In this document: positions 39,288 through 48,140 of the stretch, one piece after another
Layout: each line of letters begins with the position of its first letter
Position numbering within the stretch: position 1 is the first letter of the stretch
The notes under the pieces: model-generated
Databases searched by the model: none
Told to the model about the DNA's origin: nothing
Seen by the model: only the letters and a program-made list of their open reading frames with translations
Position numbers and translations under genes: made by a program
Source of the DNA: Virgisporangium aurantiacum
GTDB lineage: Bacteria > Actinomycetota > Actinomycetes > Mycobacteriales > Micromonosporaceae
Reading direction: 5' to 3'
Assembly: GCF_016863635.1 (NCBI RefSeq)
Contig: NZ_BOPG01000003.1
Span: 186,001-250,000 of the forward strand
Length of the DNA: 64,000 nt

Positions 39288-39710
39288 ATGACCGAAGACA
39301 CAAACGACGGCGCCACCCGGGAGTTACCCGGCACCGAAGACGAATGGCGGGTCCGGCTGACCCCGGCCGAGTTCCGGGTGCTCCGTCAGGCCGGCACCGA
39401 GCCGCCGTGGAGCGGCGAGTACGTCGACACCAAGACGGCCGGCGTGTACCACTGCCGCGCGTGCGGGGCGAAACTCTTCGACAGCACCGCCAAGTTCGAC
39501 TCCCACTGCGGCTGGCCGAGCTTCGACGACGCGATCCCGGGCACCGTCGTCGAGATCGAAGACCGGACGCTGGGCATGGTGCGCACCGAGATCCGCTGCG
39601 CCAACTGCGATTCCCACCTCGGGCACGTGTTCCGCGGCGAGCGGGTGACCCCGAAGGACACCCGCCACTGCGTCAACTCGTTGTCGATCCGCCTCGAACC
39701 GGGCGCGTAG
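39288..39710 (+). CDS. msrB: Peptide-methionine (R)-S-oxide reductase
   Basis: MsrB of 140 residues, which reduces the R form of methionine sulfoxide in proteins. The catalytic cysteine is in TRHCVNSLSIR near the C-terminus. Two CxxC zinc pairs are present (CRACG, CANCD), and FDSHCGWPSF, HLGHVF and the EVIED-like strand match the family. ATG 39288 is probably leaderless: TACCGT (39276-39281) lies six bases upstream and there is no ribosome binding site. Cytoplasmic. Convergent with the LCP gene. Confidence 0.96.
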   Translation: MTEDTNDGATRELPGTEDEWRVRLTPAEFRVLRQAGTEPPWSGEYVDTKTAGVYHCRACGAKLFDSTAKFDSHCGWPSFDDAIPGTVVEIEDRTLGMVRTEIRCANCDSHLGHVFRGERVTPKDTRHCVNSLSIRLEPGA

Positions 39711-39717
39711 GAACGGG

Positions 39718-40929
39718 TCAGCTCGTGGTCGCGAGATCCGCGTGGCCGGCCAGGAACGCCGCCACCCGGTTCTCGCGCACCGCGGCCAGCAGTTCCAGCG
39801 TCAGGTCGTCGAGGGCCTCCGCGCCGCGGTTCTCCGGCGAGGCGTTGAACGTGCCGTTGTTGGTCTTCACGGTCACCACGTCGTCGCCGCCGATGCCCTT
39901 CATCGCGAACGCCCAGTCTTCCAGGTCGATGCCGCCGGTATCGACGGTCATCGCCTTGCCGACCACGTCGACCACCTTGTTGAACTGCAACGGGTTGGTG
40001 ACGACGTCCTTGCTCAGCATCTTCTTGAACAGCGCCTTGATGAACTGCTGCTGGTGCCGCTGCCGGTCGTAGTCGCTGTTCGGCAGCGTCTCGCGCTGGC
40101 GCACGTAGTCGAGCGCCTCCCACGGCTCCAGGTGCTGGTACCCGACGTGGTACTTCTTCGGCGTCACGCCGGGGATCGCCTGCAGGCAGGTGGCGCCGCC
40201 GTTGCAGTTGTACTGCTTGTACGGAACCTTCTGCTCGCCGCTGGCGGTGAACCCGACGTGCACCGACGTGACCTCCTGGTCGACGTACATGTCGACGCCG
40301 CCCAGCACGTTCACCACGTCCTTGAAACCGGTGAAGTCGACGATCGCCGCCGCGTCGAACGTGATCTGCCAGTGCTCCTTGATGGTCAGCGCGAGCAGCT
40401 CGATCGCCTTGGCCCGCGCCTTCGTGCCGGTGAGCCCCTTGCCCCCGAGCGCGTACGCGCCGTTGATCTTGTCGTGCTGGCGGCCGAACTTCTCGACGCC
40501 GTTGTCGAAGGGCGGGATCTCCACCCAGGTGTCGCGCGGGATCGAGATGAGGTACGCCGACGCGTGGTCGGCCGGGATGTGCAGGATGATGATCGAGTCG
40601 GCCCGGATGAGGTCGCTGCCCTCTTCCTCCCACGGCCGCTGGTCGACGCCCACCAGCAGCACGTTCTTCGCGCCGGTGATGTCGACGTGGCCCTTCTGCA
40701 GGTTGGCCGACCCAGCCGAGCCCAACAGGTCTTGCTCCGCCACGCTGCGGGTGGCGTAGCTGAACAGCACGTTCTTCCCGACGATCGCGCCACCGGCGGC
40801 GACCATCAGCAGGGCACCGAACAACACGAACAGTTTCGCCCAGAGTGGGTCGCGGCGGCGCACGGGTCGCGGTTGACCCGTGCCCGCACGTGCTGGCCGC
40901 GCTCCGGCGCTCATCCGTGTGGACCCCAT
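39718..40929 (-). CDS. LytR-CpsA-Psr (LCP) family protein
   Basis: About 403 residues. A short cytoplasmic N-terminus, one transmembrane helix (LWAKLFVLFGALLMVAAGGAI) and an extracellular LCP domain that attaches secondary polymers such as teichoic acid or arabinogalactan-like glycans to peptidoglycan. Conserved LCP residues are seen in LLVGVDQRP, IRADSIIILHIP and YLISIPRDTWVEIP (pyrophosphate-binding Arg and Asp) and in YVRQRETLPNSDYDRQRHQQQFI. The start is uncertain: ATG 40929 has AGAGG close by, with TTG 40947 and ATG 40914 as alternatives in the same frame. Confidence 0.9.
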   Translation of the reverse strand: MGSTRMSAGARPARAGTGQPRPVRRRDPLWAKLFVLFGALLMVAAGGAIVGKNVLFSYATRSVAEQDLLGSAGSANLQKGHVDITGAKNVLLVGVDQRPWEEEGSDLIRADSIIILHIPADHASAYLISIPRDTWVEIPPFDNGVEKFGRQHDKINGAYALGGKGLTGTKARAKAIELLALTIKEHWQITFDAAAIVDFTGFKDVVNVLGGVDMYVDQEVTSVHVGFTASGEQKVPYKQYNCNGGATCLQAIPGVTPKKYHVGYQHLEPWEALDYVRQRETLPNSDYDRQRHQQQFIKALFKKMLSKDVVTNPLQFNKVVDVVGKAMTVDTGGIDLEDWAFAMKGIGGDDVVTVKTNNGTFNASPENRGAEALDDLTLELLAAVRENRVAAFLAGHADLATTS

Positions 40930-41061
40930 ACCTCTAGAACGGGCCAAGCCTCGTGTTCCGTTGTTTGAGTAATGATCAAATCCACGTTAATACGGGCGCG
41001 CCATCTTCAAGCTCAAGGGTTGCTGAGAGTAAGTTTAAAGAATGTTCAGGAAGGCCGGCCA

Positions 41062-41502
41062 ATGACAACGATCCATAACGAGTCATTCGCCGATCTGGCC
41101 CCGGATGTCCTGTATGCCCTGCTGAAACTGCGGGTCGACGTGTTCGTGGTCGAGCAGGCCTGCCCCTACCCCGAGCTCGACGGCCGCGACACCGAGCCGG
41201 GAACCCGACACCTGTGGGTCACAGCCGGTGCCGACCCGGCCGAGCCGCTCGCCTACCTCCGCCTCCTCACCGAACCCGACGGCACGATGCGCATCGGGCG
41301 CGTCGTCACCGCGCCGAAGGCCCGTGGCGAAGGACACGCCAGGCGGCTGATGGCGGCGGCCCTGGAGGCCGACCCGGCGGCGCCCACGGTGCTCGACGCG
41401 CAGAGCCACCTCGTCGCCTGGTACAGCAAGTTCGGCTTCGAGCCGGCCGGCACGGAGTACCTGGAGGACGGCATCCCCCACATTCCGATGCGCAAGCCTT
41501 AG
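41062..41502 (+). CDS. elaA: ElaA-type GNAT N-acetyltransferase
   Basis: A protein of 146 residues of the ElaA branch of GNAT acetyltransferases. The N-terminal LLKLRVDVFVVEQACPYPELDGRD is characteristic of ElaA. The acetyl-CoA loop is IGRVVTAPKARGEGHARRLM, and the C-terminal YSKFGFEPAGTEYLEDGIPHIPM completes the family. Substrate unknown. ATG with AGGAAGG upstream. The 114 bases before it are unusually AT-rich for this genome and probably hold the promoter (TTGAGT, 17 bases, TAATAC at 40965-40993 is one possibility). Its stop lies in a palindrome shared with the hemQ stop. Confidence 0.9.
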   Translation: MTTIHNESFADLAPDVLYALLKLRVDVFVVEQACPYPELDGRDTEPGTRHLWVTAGADPAEPLAYLRLLTEPDGTMRIGRVVTAPKARGEGHARRLMAAALEADPAAPTVLDAQSHLVAWYSKFGFEPAGTEYLEDGIPHIPMRKP

Positions 41503-41512
41503 GGCCTAAGGC
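41496..41512. terminator. Small palindrome holding both stop codons of elaA and hemQ
   Basis: GCCTTAG / CTAAGGC form a 7-base stem with a 3-base loop. The TAG of elaA and, on the other strand, the TAG of hemQ both lie in the stem. It may act as a compact bidirectional terminator. Confidence 0.45.
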
Positions 41513-42201
41513 AATCCGGCCACCAGGTCGACGACGTCACGGCGCCGGCCGGTGTAGAACGGCACCTCCTCGCGCACGTGCCGCCGCGCCCGCGACGCCC
41601 GCAGCTCGCGCATCAGGTCCACGATGCGGTGCAGCTCGTCGGCCTCGAACGCCAGCATCCACTCGTAGTCGCCCAGCGCGAAGCTCGCCACCGTGTTCGC
41701 CCGCACGTCGGGGTACCCGCGCGCCTGCCGGCCGTGCTCGGCCAGCATGTCGCGCCGCTCCTCGTCGGGCAGCAGGTACCACTCGTACGACCGCACGAAC
41801 GGATACACGCACACGTACGCCCGCGCCGGCTCGCCGGCGAGGAACGCCGGGATGTGGCTCTTGTTGAACTCGGCCGGCCGGTGCAGCGCCATCGACGACC
41901 ACACCGGGGTCAGGTGCCGCCCCAGGGTCGTCTGCCGGAACGCGCCGAACGCGTCCTGCAGCAGGTCGGCCGACGGCGCGTGCCACCAGATCATCAGGTC
42001 GGCGTCGGCCCGCAGGCCGGCCACGTCGTACAGCCCGCGCACGGTGACGTCTTTGCCGGCGAGCTGCCCGAAGAACTCGTCGGCCTGCGCCGCGACCTCC
42101 GCCCGTGAATCCCCGAGCGGCGAGGACACCTTGAACACCGACCACAACGTGTACCGGATGGTGTCGTTCAGGTCCCGGATCCGGGAGGCGTTCGACGTCA
42201 T
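41506..42201 (-). CDS. hemQ: Coproheme decarboxylase (HemQ/ChdC)
   Basis: A protein of 231 residues of the chlorite-dismutase-like family, the last enzyme of the coproporphyrin-dependent heme pathway. It decarboxylates coproheme to heme b with peroxide. Motifs include [25 protein letters not shown], the heme-contacting stretch [33 protein letters not shown] in which a tyrosine and histidine serve catalysis, and a C-terminal [15 protein letters not shown]. The ATG overlaps the hemY stop (ATGA). Second gene of a hemY-hemQ operon. Confidence 0.93.
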   Translation of the reverse strand: MTSNASRIRDLNDTIRYTLWSVFKVSSPLGDSRAEVAAQADEFFGQLAGKDVTVRGLYDVAGLRADADLMIWWHAPSADLLQDAFGAFRQTTLGRHLTPVWSSMALHRPAEFNKSHIPAFLAGEPARAYVCVYPFVRSYEWYLLPDEERRDMLAEHGRQARGYPDVRANTVASFALGDYEWMLAFEADELHRIVDLMRELRASRARRHVREEVPFYTGRRRDVVDLVAGLP

Positions 42202-43538
42202 GCCATGGATTGTTCCACCGCCGCCACGACGGCCTCCGCCGCCGTCCGGCCCGACCGCACGCACGCCGGAATGCCCACGCCGTCGAACGCGGCGCCGGCC
42301 AGCGCGAGCCCGGCCGGCAACGACGCGCGCGCCGCCGCCACCCGCGCCGGATGCCCGGGCGCGTACTGCGGCAGCGCCCCGCCCCAGCGGTGCACCGCCG
42401 ACTCCAGGGCCCGGCGCGGCGTCCCGACGATCGCGGCCAGGTCGGCCACCGCGATTTCCACCAGGTCGCCGTCGGGCCGCTGCAGCACGCTCTCCTCGCC
42501 GAACCGCCCGAGCGAGACACGGGCCAGCGTTCGACCGGGTCGGCGCAGATGGGGCCACTTGCGGTCGAGGAAGGTCGCGGCTTTTATATGATTACGCCCA
42601 CCGGCCGGCACGAGGAATCCCGAGTACTCGGGCAGGGCTGCCTCCGGCAGCGCCACGGTGACCAACGCCACACTCGCGTAGTCCAGTTTCAGGTCGGCCG
42701 GCGCCACGTTCGCCAGCAGCCGCTCGACCGGCCGCGCCGGTATCGCGAGCACCACCCCGTCGGCCAGCAGGTTCTCCGGGTCGCGGGTCGAGCCCACGGT
42801 GAGCCGCCACTGGCCGCGGCCGGCCCGGCACAGCTCCCGCACCGGCCGCCCGGTGTGGATCCGGTCCTCCCCCACCGCGGCCGCCAGCGCGTCGATCAGT
42901 CCACCCAGGCCGGCGCCCAGCGTCTTGAACAGCGGCGTGGTGTCCTTCGGTCGCGCCGCCAGCACCGCCCGCACCGCGCCGGTGAGCGTCGGGAACTCGG
43001 TGCAGGCGGCGGCGAGCGCCGGGATCGTCGCCGCGAGCGACAGGTCGTCGGCGCGCCCGGCGTACACGCCGCCCAGCATCGGGTCCACCAGCCGTTCGAC
43101 CACCGCGGCGCCCAGCCGCCGCCGGACCAGCTCGCCCACCGCGACGTCGGCGCCCGCCGCCAGCAGCGGCCCGTTGAACGGCGCGGTCTCCAGGGCCGCG
43201 TCGCCCGGGATGCCCATCAGCGTGCCGGCCGGGATCGGCTCCAGCCCGCCGGAACCGAGCACCGCGGCCCGGCTCACCTGCGGCGACACCAGATCGCCCG
43301 CCATGCCCAGCTCGTGCGCCAGCTGGAACGCCGGGCTCGGCTCCCCGGTCTGCGGATCGCGCACCGCGAACGCCTCGGCGCCGGAGTCGACCCGGGCACC
43401 CGACGGCAACGGCACCGTGCGCAGCTTCCCGCCCACGGCCGGCGACTGCTCGACGACGTGCACCTCGGCTCCGAGCTGGGCGGCCCGGTGGGCCGCGGCC
43501 AGACCGGCGACCCCGCCGCCGACGACAACGATCCGCAT
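42198..43538 (-). CDS. hemY: Coproporphyrinogen III oxidase, HemY/HemG type
   Basis: FAD-dependent oxidase of 446 residues. With HemQ beside it, the likely reaction is six-electron oxidation of coproporphyrinogen III to coproporphyrin III (CgoX). The older name for the family is protoporphyrinogen oxidase. The N-terminal FAD motif is [20 protein letters not shown], followed by GGKLRT. The central [20 protein letters not shown] and the C-terminal [18 protein letters not shown] are typical. ATG 43538 chosen because the Rossmann fold starts there. It is divergent from the SDR gene with only 19 bases between, so the promoters overlap. Confidence 0.93.
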   Translation of the reverse strand: MRIVVVGGGVAGLAAAHRAAQLGAEVHVVEQSPAVGGKLRTVPLPSGARVDSGAEAFAVRDPQTGEPSPAFQLAHELGMAGDLVSPQVSRAAVLGSGGLEPIPAGTLMGIPGDAALETAPFNGPLLAAGADVAVGELVRRRLGAAVVERLVDPMLGGVYAGRADDLSLAATIPALAAACTEFPTLTGAVRAVLAARPKDTTPLFKTLGAGLGGLIDALAAAVGEDRIHTGRPVRELCRAGRGQWRLTVGSTRDPENLLADGVVLAIPARPVERLLANVAPADLKLDYASVALVTVALPEAALPEYSGFLVPAGGRNHIKAATFLDRKWPHLRRPGRTLARVSLGRFGEESVLQRPDGDLVEIAVADLAAIVGTPRRALESAVHRWGGALPQYAPGHPARVAAARASLPAGLALAGAAFDGVGIPACVRSGRTAAEAVVAAVEQSMA

Positions 43539-43557
43539 GCGTCCTATTCTGCCCACC

Positions 43558-44307
43558 ATGTCGCGAGTCGCAGTTGTCACGGGTGCCGCACAGGGCATCG
43601 GCCGGCGCACCGCCGAGGTCCTCACCGCCCAGGGGTACGCGGTGGCCGTCCTCGATCGGCAGCCGGTCGACGGGTTCGCGCTGAGCGTCACCGGCGACGT
43701 GGCCGACGACGCGTCCGTCGACGCCTTCGCGGGCCGGGTGCTGGACGCCTTCGGCCGCGTGGACGTGCTCGTGAACAACGCCGGGATCGCCGACATCGGC
43801 CCGGCCGAGGGCATCGAGCCGGCCCGGTTCCGCCGGGTGATCGACGTGAACCTCACCGGCTCGTTCCTGCTGTGCCAGGCGTTCGGCCGGCCGATGCTGG
43901 CGGCCGGTGCCGGCTCGATCGTCAACGTCGCCTCGGTGGCCGGGCTGATGGGCATCGCCGACCGGGCCGCCTACAACGCCAGCAAGCACGGGCTGGTCGG
44001 GCTCACCCGCACGCTGGCGGTGGAGTGGGGCGGCCGGGGCGTCCGCGTCAACGCGGTCTGCCCGGGCTGGGTCAAGACGGAGATGGACGTCGACGCGCAG
44101 GCCAGCGCGCTCTACGTCGACACCGACATCACCGAGCACGTGCCGATGGGCCGGTTCGCCCAGCCCGACGACATCGCGCAGGCGATCGCGTTCCTCGGCG
44201 ACCCGGCGCGCAGCGGGTTCGTCAACGGCACGATGCTGAACGTCGACGGCGGCTGGTACGCCGACGGGTCGTGGCCGGGCCTACGGCTGGGCGCCCGGAA
44301 CCGCTGA
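43558..44307 (+). CDS. Short-chain dehydrogenase/reductase
   Basis: Classical SDR of 249 residues. The cofactor loop is [15 protein letters not shown], the NNAG motif is [10 protein letters not shown], the catalytic serine lies in [11 protein letters not shown] and the tyrosine/lysine pair in [12 protein letters not shown]. The PGWVKTEM loop and C-terminal [10 protein letters not shown] complete the fold. Substrate is unknown; it interrupts a heme gene cluster but has no evident link to it. The ATG is close to the hemY start and no ribosome binding site is obvious. Its 3' end overlaps hemE by 27 bases. Confidence 0.93.
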   Translation: MSRVAVVTGAAQGIGRRTAEVLTAQGYAVAVLDRQPVDGFALSVTGDVADDASVDAFAGRVLDAFGRVDVLVNNAGIADIGPAEGIEPARFRRVIDVNLTGSFLLCQAFGRPMLAAGAGSIVNVASVAGLMGIADRAAYNASKHGLVGLTRTLAVEWGGRGVRVNAVCPGWVKTEMDVDAQASALYVDTDITEHVPMGRFAQPDDIAQAIAFLGDPARSGFVNGTMLNVDGGWYADGSWPGLRLGARNR

Positions 44308-45324
44308 GTACTCGTGCACCAGCTCGACCACGCGGGTCAGCTTGCCCGGGTCGGTCTCGGGCAGCACGCCGTGGCCGAGGTTGAACACGTGCCCCGGCGC
44401 CCGGCGGCCGTCGGCGAGCACGCGACGCACCTCCAGGTCGATCACGTCGTCGGGGGCGAGCAGCACGCACGGGTCGAGGTTGCCCTGCAACGGCGTGCCG
44501 GGCACCCGGGCGGCGGCGGCCGACAGCGGGGTGCGCCAGTCGACACCGATCACGTCGGCGCCCGCCTCGGCCATCGCGCCGAGCAGCTCACCGGTGCCGA
44601 CGCCGAAGTGGATCCGCGGCACCCCGCCCGGCAGGCCCTCGAGCACGGTCGTCGAGTGCGGCAGGACGTAGTGCCGGTAGTCGGCCTCCGACAGCGCGCC
44701 GGCCCACGAGTCGAACAGCTGCACCGCCGCGGCGCCCGCCCCGATCTGGATGTTGAGGAAGGTCGACGTGATCGCGGCCAGCCGCTCGCAGAGCGCGTGC
44801 CACACCTCCGGCGCCGAGTACATGAGCGCCTTGGTCTTCGCGTGGGTACGCGACGGCCCGCCCTCCACGAGGTAGCTGGCCAGCGTGAACGGGGCACCGG
44901 CGAAGCCGATCAGCGGCGTGCCGCCGAGCTCCTTGACCAGCAGCTCCACCGCCTCCGCGACGAAGCTCACCGAGTCGGCGTAGAGGTGCGGCAACTTCGC
45001 CACGGCCGCCTTGTCGCGCACCGGCTCGGCGACCACCGGCCCGACGCCGGGCTTGATGTCGACGTCGACGCCGGCCGCGGCGAGCGGCACCACGATGTCG
45101 CTGAACAGGATCGCCGCGTCGACCTTGTGCCGCCGCACCGGCTGCATCGTGATCTCGCAGATCAGATCCGGTTGCCGGCACGCCTCCAGCATCGGCAGCC
45201 CGGCCCGGAGCGCCCGGTACTCCGGCAGCGACCGCCCGGCCTGACGCATGAACCAGACCGGCGTGTGCGGACCTGCCTCACCGCGGCAGGCGGCCAGAAA
45301 AGGGGTGATACGCGACTCGTTCAT
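44281..45324 (-). CDS. hemE: Uroporphyrinogen decarboxylase
   Basis: A protein of 347 residues that converts uroporphyrinogen III to coproporphyrinogen III in heme synthesis. The N-terminal signature [17 protein letters not shown] carries substrate arginines. [16 protein letters not shown] includes the catalytic aspartate region, and [17 protein letters not shown] and [12 protein letters not shown] are family motifs. ATG start. It lies upstream of hemY-hemQ on the same strand but is separated from them by the oppositely oriented SDR gene. Divergent from the DUF3000 gene. Confidence 0.96.
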   Translation of the reverse strand: MNESRITPFLAACRGEAGPHTPVWFMRQAGRSLPEYRALRAGLPMLEACRQPDLICEITMQPVRRHKVDAAILFSDIVVPLAAAGVDVDIKPGVGPVVAEPVRDKAAVAKLPHLYADSVSFVAEAVELLVKELGGTPLIGFAGAPFTLASYLVEGGPSRTHAKTKALMYSAPEVWHALCERLAAITSTFLNIQIGAGAAAVQLFDSWAGALSEADYRHYVLPHSTTVLEGLPGGVPRIHFGVGTGELLGAMAEAGADVIGVDWRTPLSAAAARVPGTPLQGNLDPCVLLAPDDVIDLEVRRVLADGRRAPGHVFNLGHGVLPETDPGKLTRVVELVHEYSAVPGAQP

Positions 45325-45402
45325 CGCCCGTCATGCTATCCGTGCCCCTTGTCCGGTGTGGCGCGTAGCACCTATCGACGGTCGCCCGCCTAGGCTCGAA
45401 AC

Positions 45403-45966
45403 ATGACCGCCGCGCCACCCGCCGCTCCGCCGGCGTTCACCCGTGCGGTCGCGGCCCTGCGTTCGGTGCAGCCCCGGCCGGAGATCGAGCTCAGCGAGAT
45501 ACCGCCACCGCAACGGCTCGCGCCGTACGCGTTCGCGCTCTCCGGTGCCGTGGTCCGGCAGGACGACGAGGTGGCCACCGGCCGGCTGATCCTGCTCTAC
45601 GACCCCGACGGGCACGAGGCCTGGGAGGGGACGCTGCGGCTGGTCACCTACGTCACCGCCGAGCTGGAGCCGGAGCTGGCCACCGACCCGCTGCTGCCCG
45701 GCGTCGGCTGGAGCTGGCTCACCGACGCCCTCGACGGCTACGGCGCCGAGCGCCGCGCGATGGGCGGCACGGTGACCCAGACGCTGTCGACCCGGTTCGG
45801 CGCCCTGGCCGGTCCGCCACCGGCGGCCGACATGGAGATCCGCGCCTCGTGGACCGCCGTCGACGCGGACCTCGCCCCGCACCTCAATGCCTGGTGCGAA
45901 GTGCTCGCCTCGACGGCCGGCCTGCCGCCGCCGGGCGTCACCGAACTCGCCGACCGCCGGGCCTGA
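45403..45966 (+). CDS. DUF3000 domain-containing protein
   Basis: A protein of 187 residues of the actinobacterial DUF3000 family. It is recognised by the block from FTRAVAALRSVQPRPEIELSE through APYAFALSGAV to the Trp-rich GVGWSWLTDALDGYGAE. Cytoplasmic; function unknown. In many relatives it lies beside the RNase D gene; here RNase D is 2.2 kb further on, with a protease pair between. ATG start with no strong ribosome binding site. Confidence 0.88.
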   Translation: MTAAPPAAPPAFTRAVAALRSVQPRPEIELSEIPPPQRLAPYAFALSGAVVRQDDEVATGRLILLYDPDGHEAWEGTLRLVTYVTAELEPELATDPLLPGVGWSWLTDALDGYGAERRAMGGTVTQTLSTRFGALAGPPPAADMEIRASWTAVDADLAPHLNAWCEVLASTAGLPPPGVTELADRRA

Positions 45967-45981
45967 CAAAACGCCCGGCCT

Positions 45982-46019
45982 AAAAACAGCCGCCGCGCCC
46001 GGAGGCCCGGACGCGGCGG
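45982..46019 (-). terminator. Rho-independent terminator for the Pro-rich membrane protein gene
   Basis: On the minus strand a stem CCGCCGCG / CGCGGCGG with extra inner pairs is followed by GCTGTTTTTA, a true U-tract and the best intrinsic terminator in the window. It starts 13 bases after the stop of the gene at 46033 and also closes the convergent DUF3000 gene. Confidence 0.8.
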
Positions 46020-46032
46020 TCGGTGTCGATGC

Positions 46033-46821
46033 TCAGTCGAGGTACCGGTCGGCCTCGTTGCAGACCGGCGTGGCCTCGGCCTCCTTCTGCTGCGCGAGCG
46101 CGGTGTTGCCGGCCCGCGACGCGGCGCCCATCTCGCCCAGCAGCTTGATGCAGTTCGAGATGACCTGCTTCTGCCGCTTCAGCTCGTCGGCCTGGTCCTG
46201 GGCGCCACCGAGATCACGCTTGGTGCTGGCCAGGTCGTCCTGCGCCTTCTTCAGGTCGTCCTGCGTCTTCTTCAGGTCGCCGGAGAGCTGCTGCTCCTTG
46301 GTGGCGGCCGCCTTCTTGTGGTCGTTGTAGTTGCCGTTCGTGGTGATGTACAGCACCGTGACGACCGCCGTGGCGAGCAGGAACACCACCATCAGCGACG
46401 CGAAGAGCGGCATCAGCTTGCTCTTCGGCTGGCCGGACGGCGGGGTCGGCCCCATGAACCCCGGGCCGCTGGCGGGCGGCAGCCCGCTGGCGTAGGGGTC
46501 GTTGCCGTAGCTGGGACCACTGAAGGAAGGGGCCGGCTCCGGGCCGTACCCGGGCGGGGCCGAGTAGGGCTGCGACGCCGGCGGCGACGAGTAGGGCTGG
46601 CCGGCGGGTGCCGGCGGAGCCGACTGCGGCTGCGGTTGGCCGAACGGGGCGGGCTGTGCCGGCGGGGGCTGGAAGCCACCCTGGTTGCCGTCGCCGTAAG
46701 GGGGCTGCGCCGCCGCCGGTGGCGGCTGGAAGCCGCCCTGGTTGCCGTCGCCGTAAGGGGGCTGCGCCGGCGGGGGCTGGAAGCCGCCCTGGTTGCCGTC
46801 GCCGTAAGGGGGGTAGGACAT
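46033..46821 (-). CDS. Pro-rich single-pass membrane protein with coiled coil
   Basis: A protein of 262 residues. The N-terminal 135 residues are Pro/Gly/Gln/Tyr-rich and contain three repeats of YGDGNQGGFQPPP. A single transmembrane helix follows (LMPLFASLMVVFLLATAVVTVLYI, near 140-165), then an extracytoplasmic coiled coil (SGDLKKTQDDLKKAQDDLASTKRDL) and a C-terminal part with two cysteines. Topology is cytoplasmic Pro-rich tail, TM, external helix. Unknown function. ATG with GGAGGAG upstream. It follows the trypsin-like protease gene by 26 bases, and the two proteins share the Pro-rich-tail/TM/coiled-coil plan. Confidence 0.82.
   Translation of the reverse strand: MSYPPYGDGNQGGFQPPPAQPPYGDGNQGGFQPPPAAAQPPYGDGNQGGFQPPPAQPAPFGQPQPQSAPPAPAGQPYSSPPASQPYSAPPGYGPEPAPSFSGPSYGNDPYASGLPPASGPGFMGPTPPSGQPKSKLMPLFASLMVVFLLATAVVTVLYITTNGNYNDHKKAAATKEQQLSGDLKKTQDDLKKAQDDLASTKRDLGGAQDQADELKRQKQVISNCIKLLGEMGAASRAGNTALAQQKEAEATPVCNEADRYLD
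46667..46818. repeat. Three tandem repeats in the Pro-rich protein gene
   Basis: Nearly identical units start at 46667, 46724 and 46775 (spacings 57 and 51 bases), each coding YGDGNQGGFQPPP. The DNA is almost unchanged between copies, which suggests recent duplication. Confidence 0.85.
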
Positions 46822-46847
46822 TGCTCCTCCAGCTTGCAAATGCGCGT

Positions 46848-47918
46848 TCAGCAGATTCCGAGGCTCTGGCAGACAACGGCGACCGGGATGCCGAGGCTGA
46901 TGCCCTCGGCGTTGACGAGTTTGGCGTTGACGACGCCGACCAGCTGGCCCTGTGCGTTGACGATCGGACCACCCGAGTTACCCGGGTTCACCGGCGCGTC
47001 GAACTGCAGCACCGTGACTCCGTTGATCGTCCGCTGCGCGCTGATGACGCCGCTGGTGACCGAGTCCTCCAGGCCGAGCGGCGACCCGACGACCACGACG
47101 GGCTGGCCGGGCTTGGCCGGCTCCGGCGCGGCGGCGAGGCGCGTGAAGGCCTCGGTGGTCTGGATCATCGCCAGGTCGGCCTTCTCGTCGACCTTGACGA
47201 TCGTGCCCTTGAACCGGCGGTTCTTCTGTTCCAGGTCGACCTGCTTCTGGCCGGACTCCCAGTTCTGGTCGACCACGTGGTAGTTCGTGATGACGTAGGT
47301 GCCGCCCTCGGGCGTCGCGTTCGCGAACGCGAAGCCGGTGCCGGTGCCGGTCTTCGACTGGACGCGGAAGACGCTGGGCAGCACGTTGCCGGCCACCGCG
47401 GCCGCGTCGAGGGTGTTGCCCGCCTGGCGCTCCAATTCCTTGGTGCGCGCCTCCAGGCCCTTGGCCTCCTCCTGCGCGGCGGTGCGTTCGGCCGCCGTGT
47501 CGCGGCGGAGTTTGTCGTATTTGTCGCGCGTGTCCATTAGCATGAGCGCCTGGACGGCCACCGCGGCCGTGAGCAGCACGACGAGGAAGAGCGTCACGGC
47601 GGGCAGCAGGCTGCGCCGCGGTGCCGGGGGCTGCGGACCCAGGGCCGACCCCGACGGGAACGACCCGGTGGGCGAGCTCGCCGGTGCCGGGCCCGGAGGC
47701 GTCACCGGGAACGACGAGGTAGGCGACGGCCGGTGGGCCTGGAACGCCGGTGCCGGGCCCAGCGCCGGGGACTGCGGGGGGACCTGCGCCGGGAATCCGC
47801 CGGTGTGCGGCTCCATACGCGGCGGGTGCGGCCCGAGCCGCTGGGTGCTGCTACCGCTCTCGCCGAAGTCGTCCGGCGGGGTTCGGGCAGCCTGATGGGC
47901 GGCTTCGTACCCCGTCAT
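46848..47918 (-). CDS. Membrane-anchored trypsin-like serine protease
   Basis: A protein of 356 residues. A Pro-rich cytoplasmic tail (about 100 residues), one transmembrane helix (LLPAVTLFLVVLLTAAVAVQAL), a coiled-coil stalk (KLRRDTAAERTAAQEEAKGLEARTKE minus heptads) and an external chymotrypsin-fold domain. The triad is visible: His in ITNYHVVDQ, Asp in EKADLAMIQ and Ser in PVNPGNSGGPIV. HtrA-like but without a PDZ domain. It probably acts at the cell surface. ATG with GGAGGACAGG upstream; the longer in-frame reading to the right is antisense to RNase D. It heads a two-gene operon with the Pro-rich membrane protein. Confidence 0.88.
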   Translation of the reverse strand: MTGYEAAHQAARTPPDDFGESGSSTQRLGPHPPRMEPHTGGFPAQVPPQSPALGPAPAFQAHRPSPTSSFPVTPPGPAPASSPTGSFPSGSALGPQPPAPRRSLLPAVTLFLVVLLTAAVAVQALMLMDTRDKYDKLRRDTAAERTAAQEEAKGLEARTKELERQAGNTLDAAAVAGNVLPSVFRVQSKTGTGTGFAFANATPEGGTYVITNYHVVDQNWESGQKQVDLEQKNRRFKGTIVKVDEKADLAMIQTTEAFTRLAAAPEPAKPGQPVVVVGSPLGLEDSVTSGVISAQRTINGVTVLQFDAPVNPGNSGGPIVNAQGQLVGVVNAKLVNAEGISLGIPVAVVCQSLGIC

Positions 47919-48140
47919 GCGTCCTGTCCTCCCCTGGCCGGCCACCGGCTCGTACGCCGGCTCAGCCAACCCTAGCGATGGGCGGCAACTGTCCGGTCCG
48001 GGCGACCGTACCCGGCCGACGTGACAGTTGTCTTCATCGGATGCGGCGACGATTAGGACCGATTTTTCTGCCCCGTCTACCGACAGCGCCGCGACGCGCC
48101 GCCGGACCAGTCCGTCACCTGTTCTTTGGGGCGCCGTAAC

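Noticed and set aside
43558..44307. SDR gene as a heme-pathway enzyme because it sits between hemY and hemE
   Set aside because: It is on the opposite strand and carries only generic SDR motifs; no known heme step needs it.
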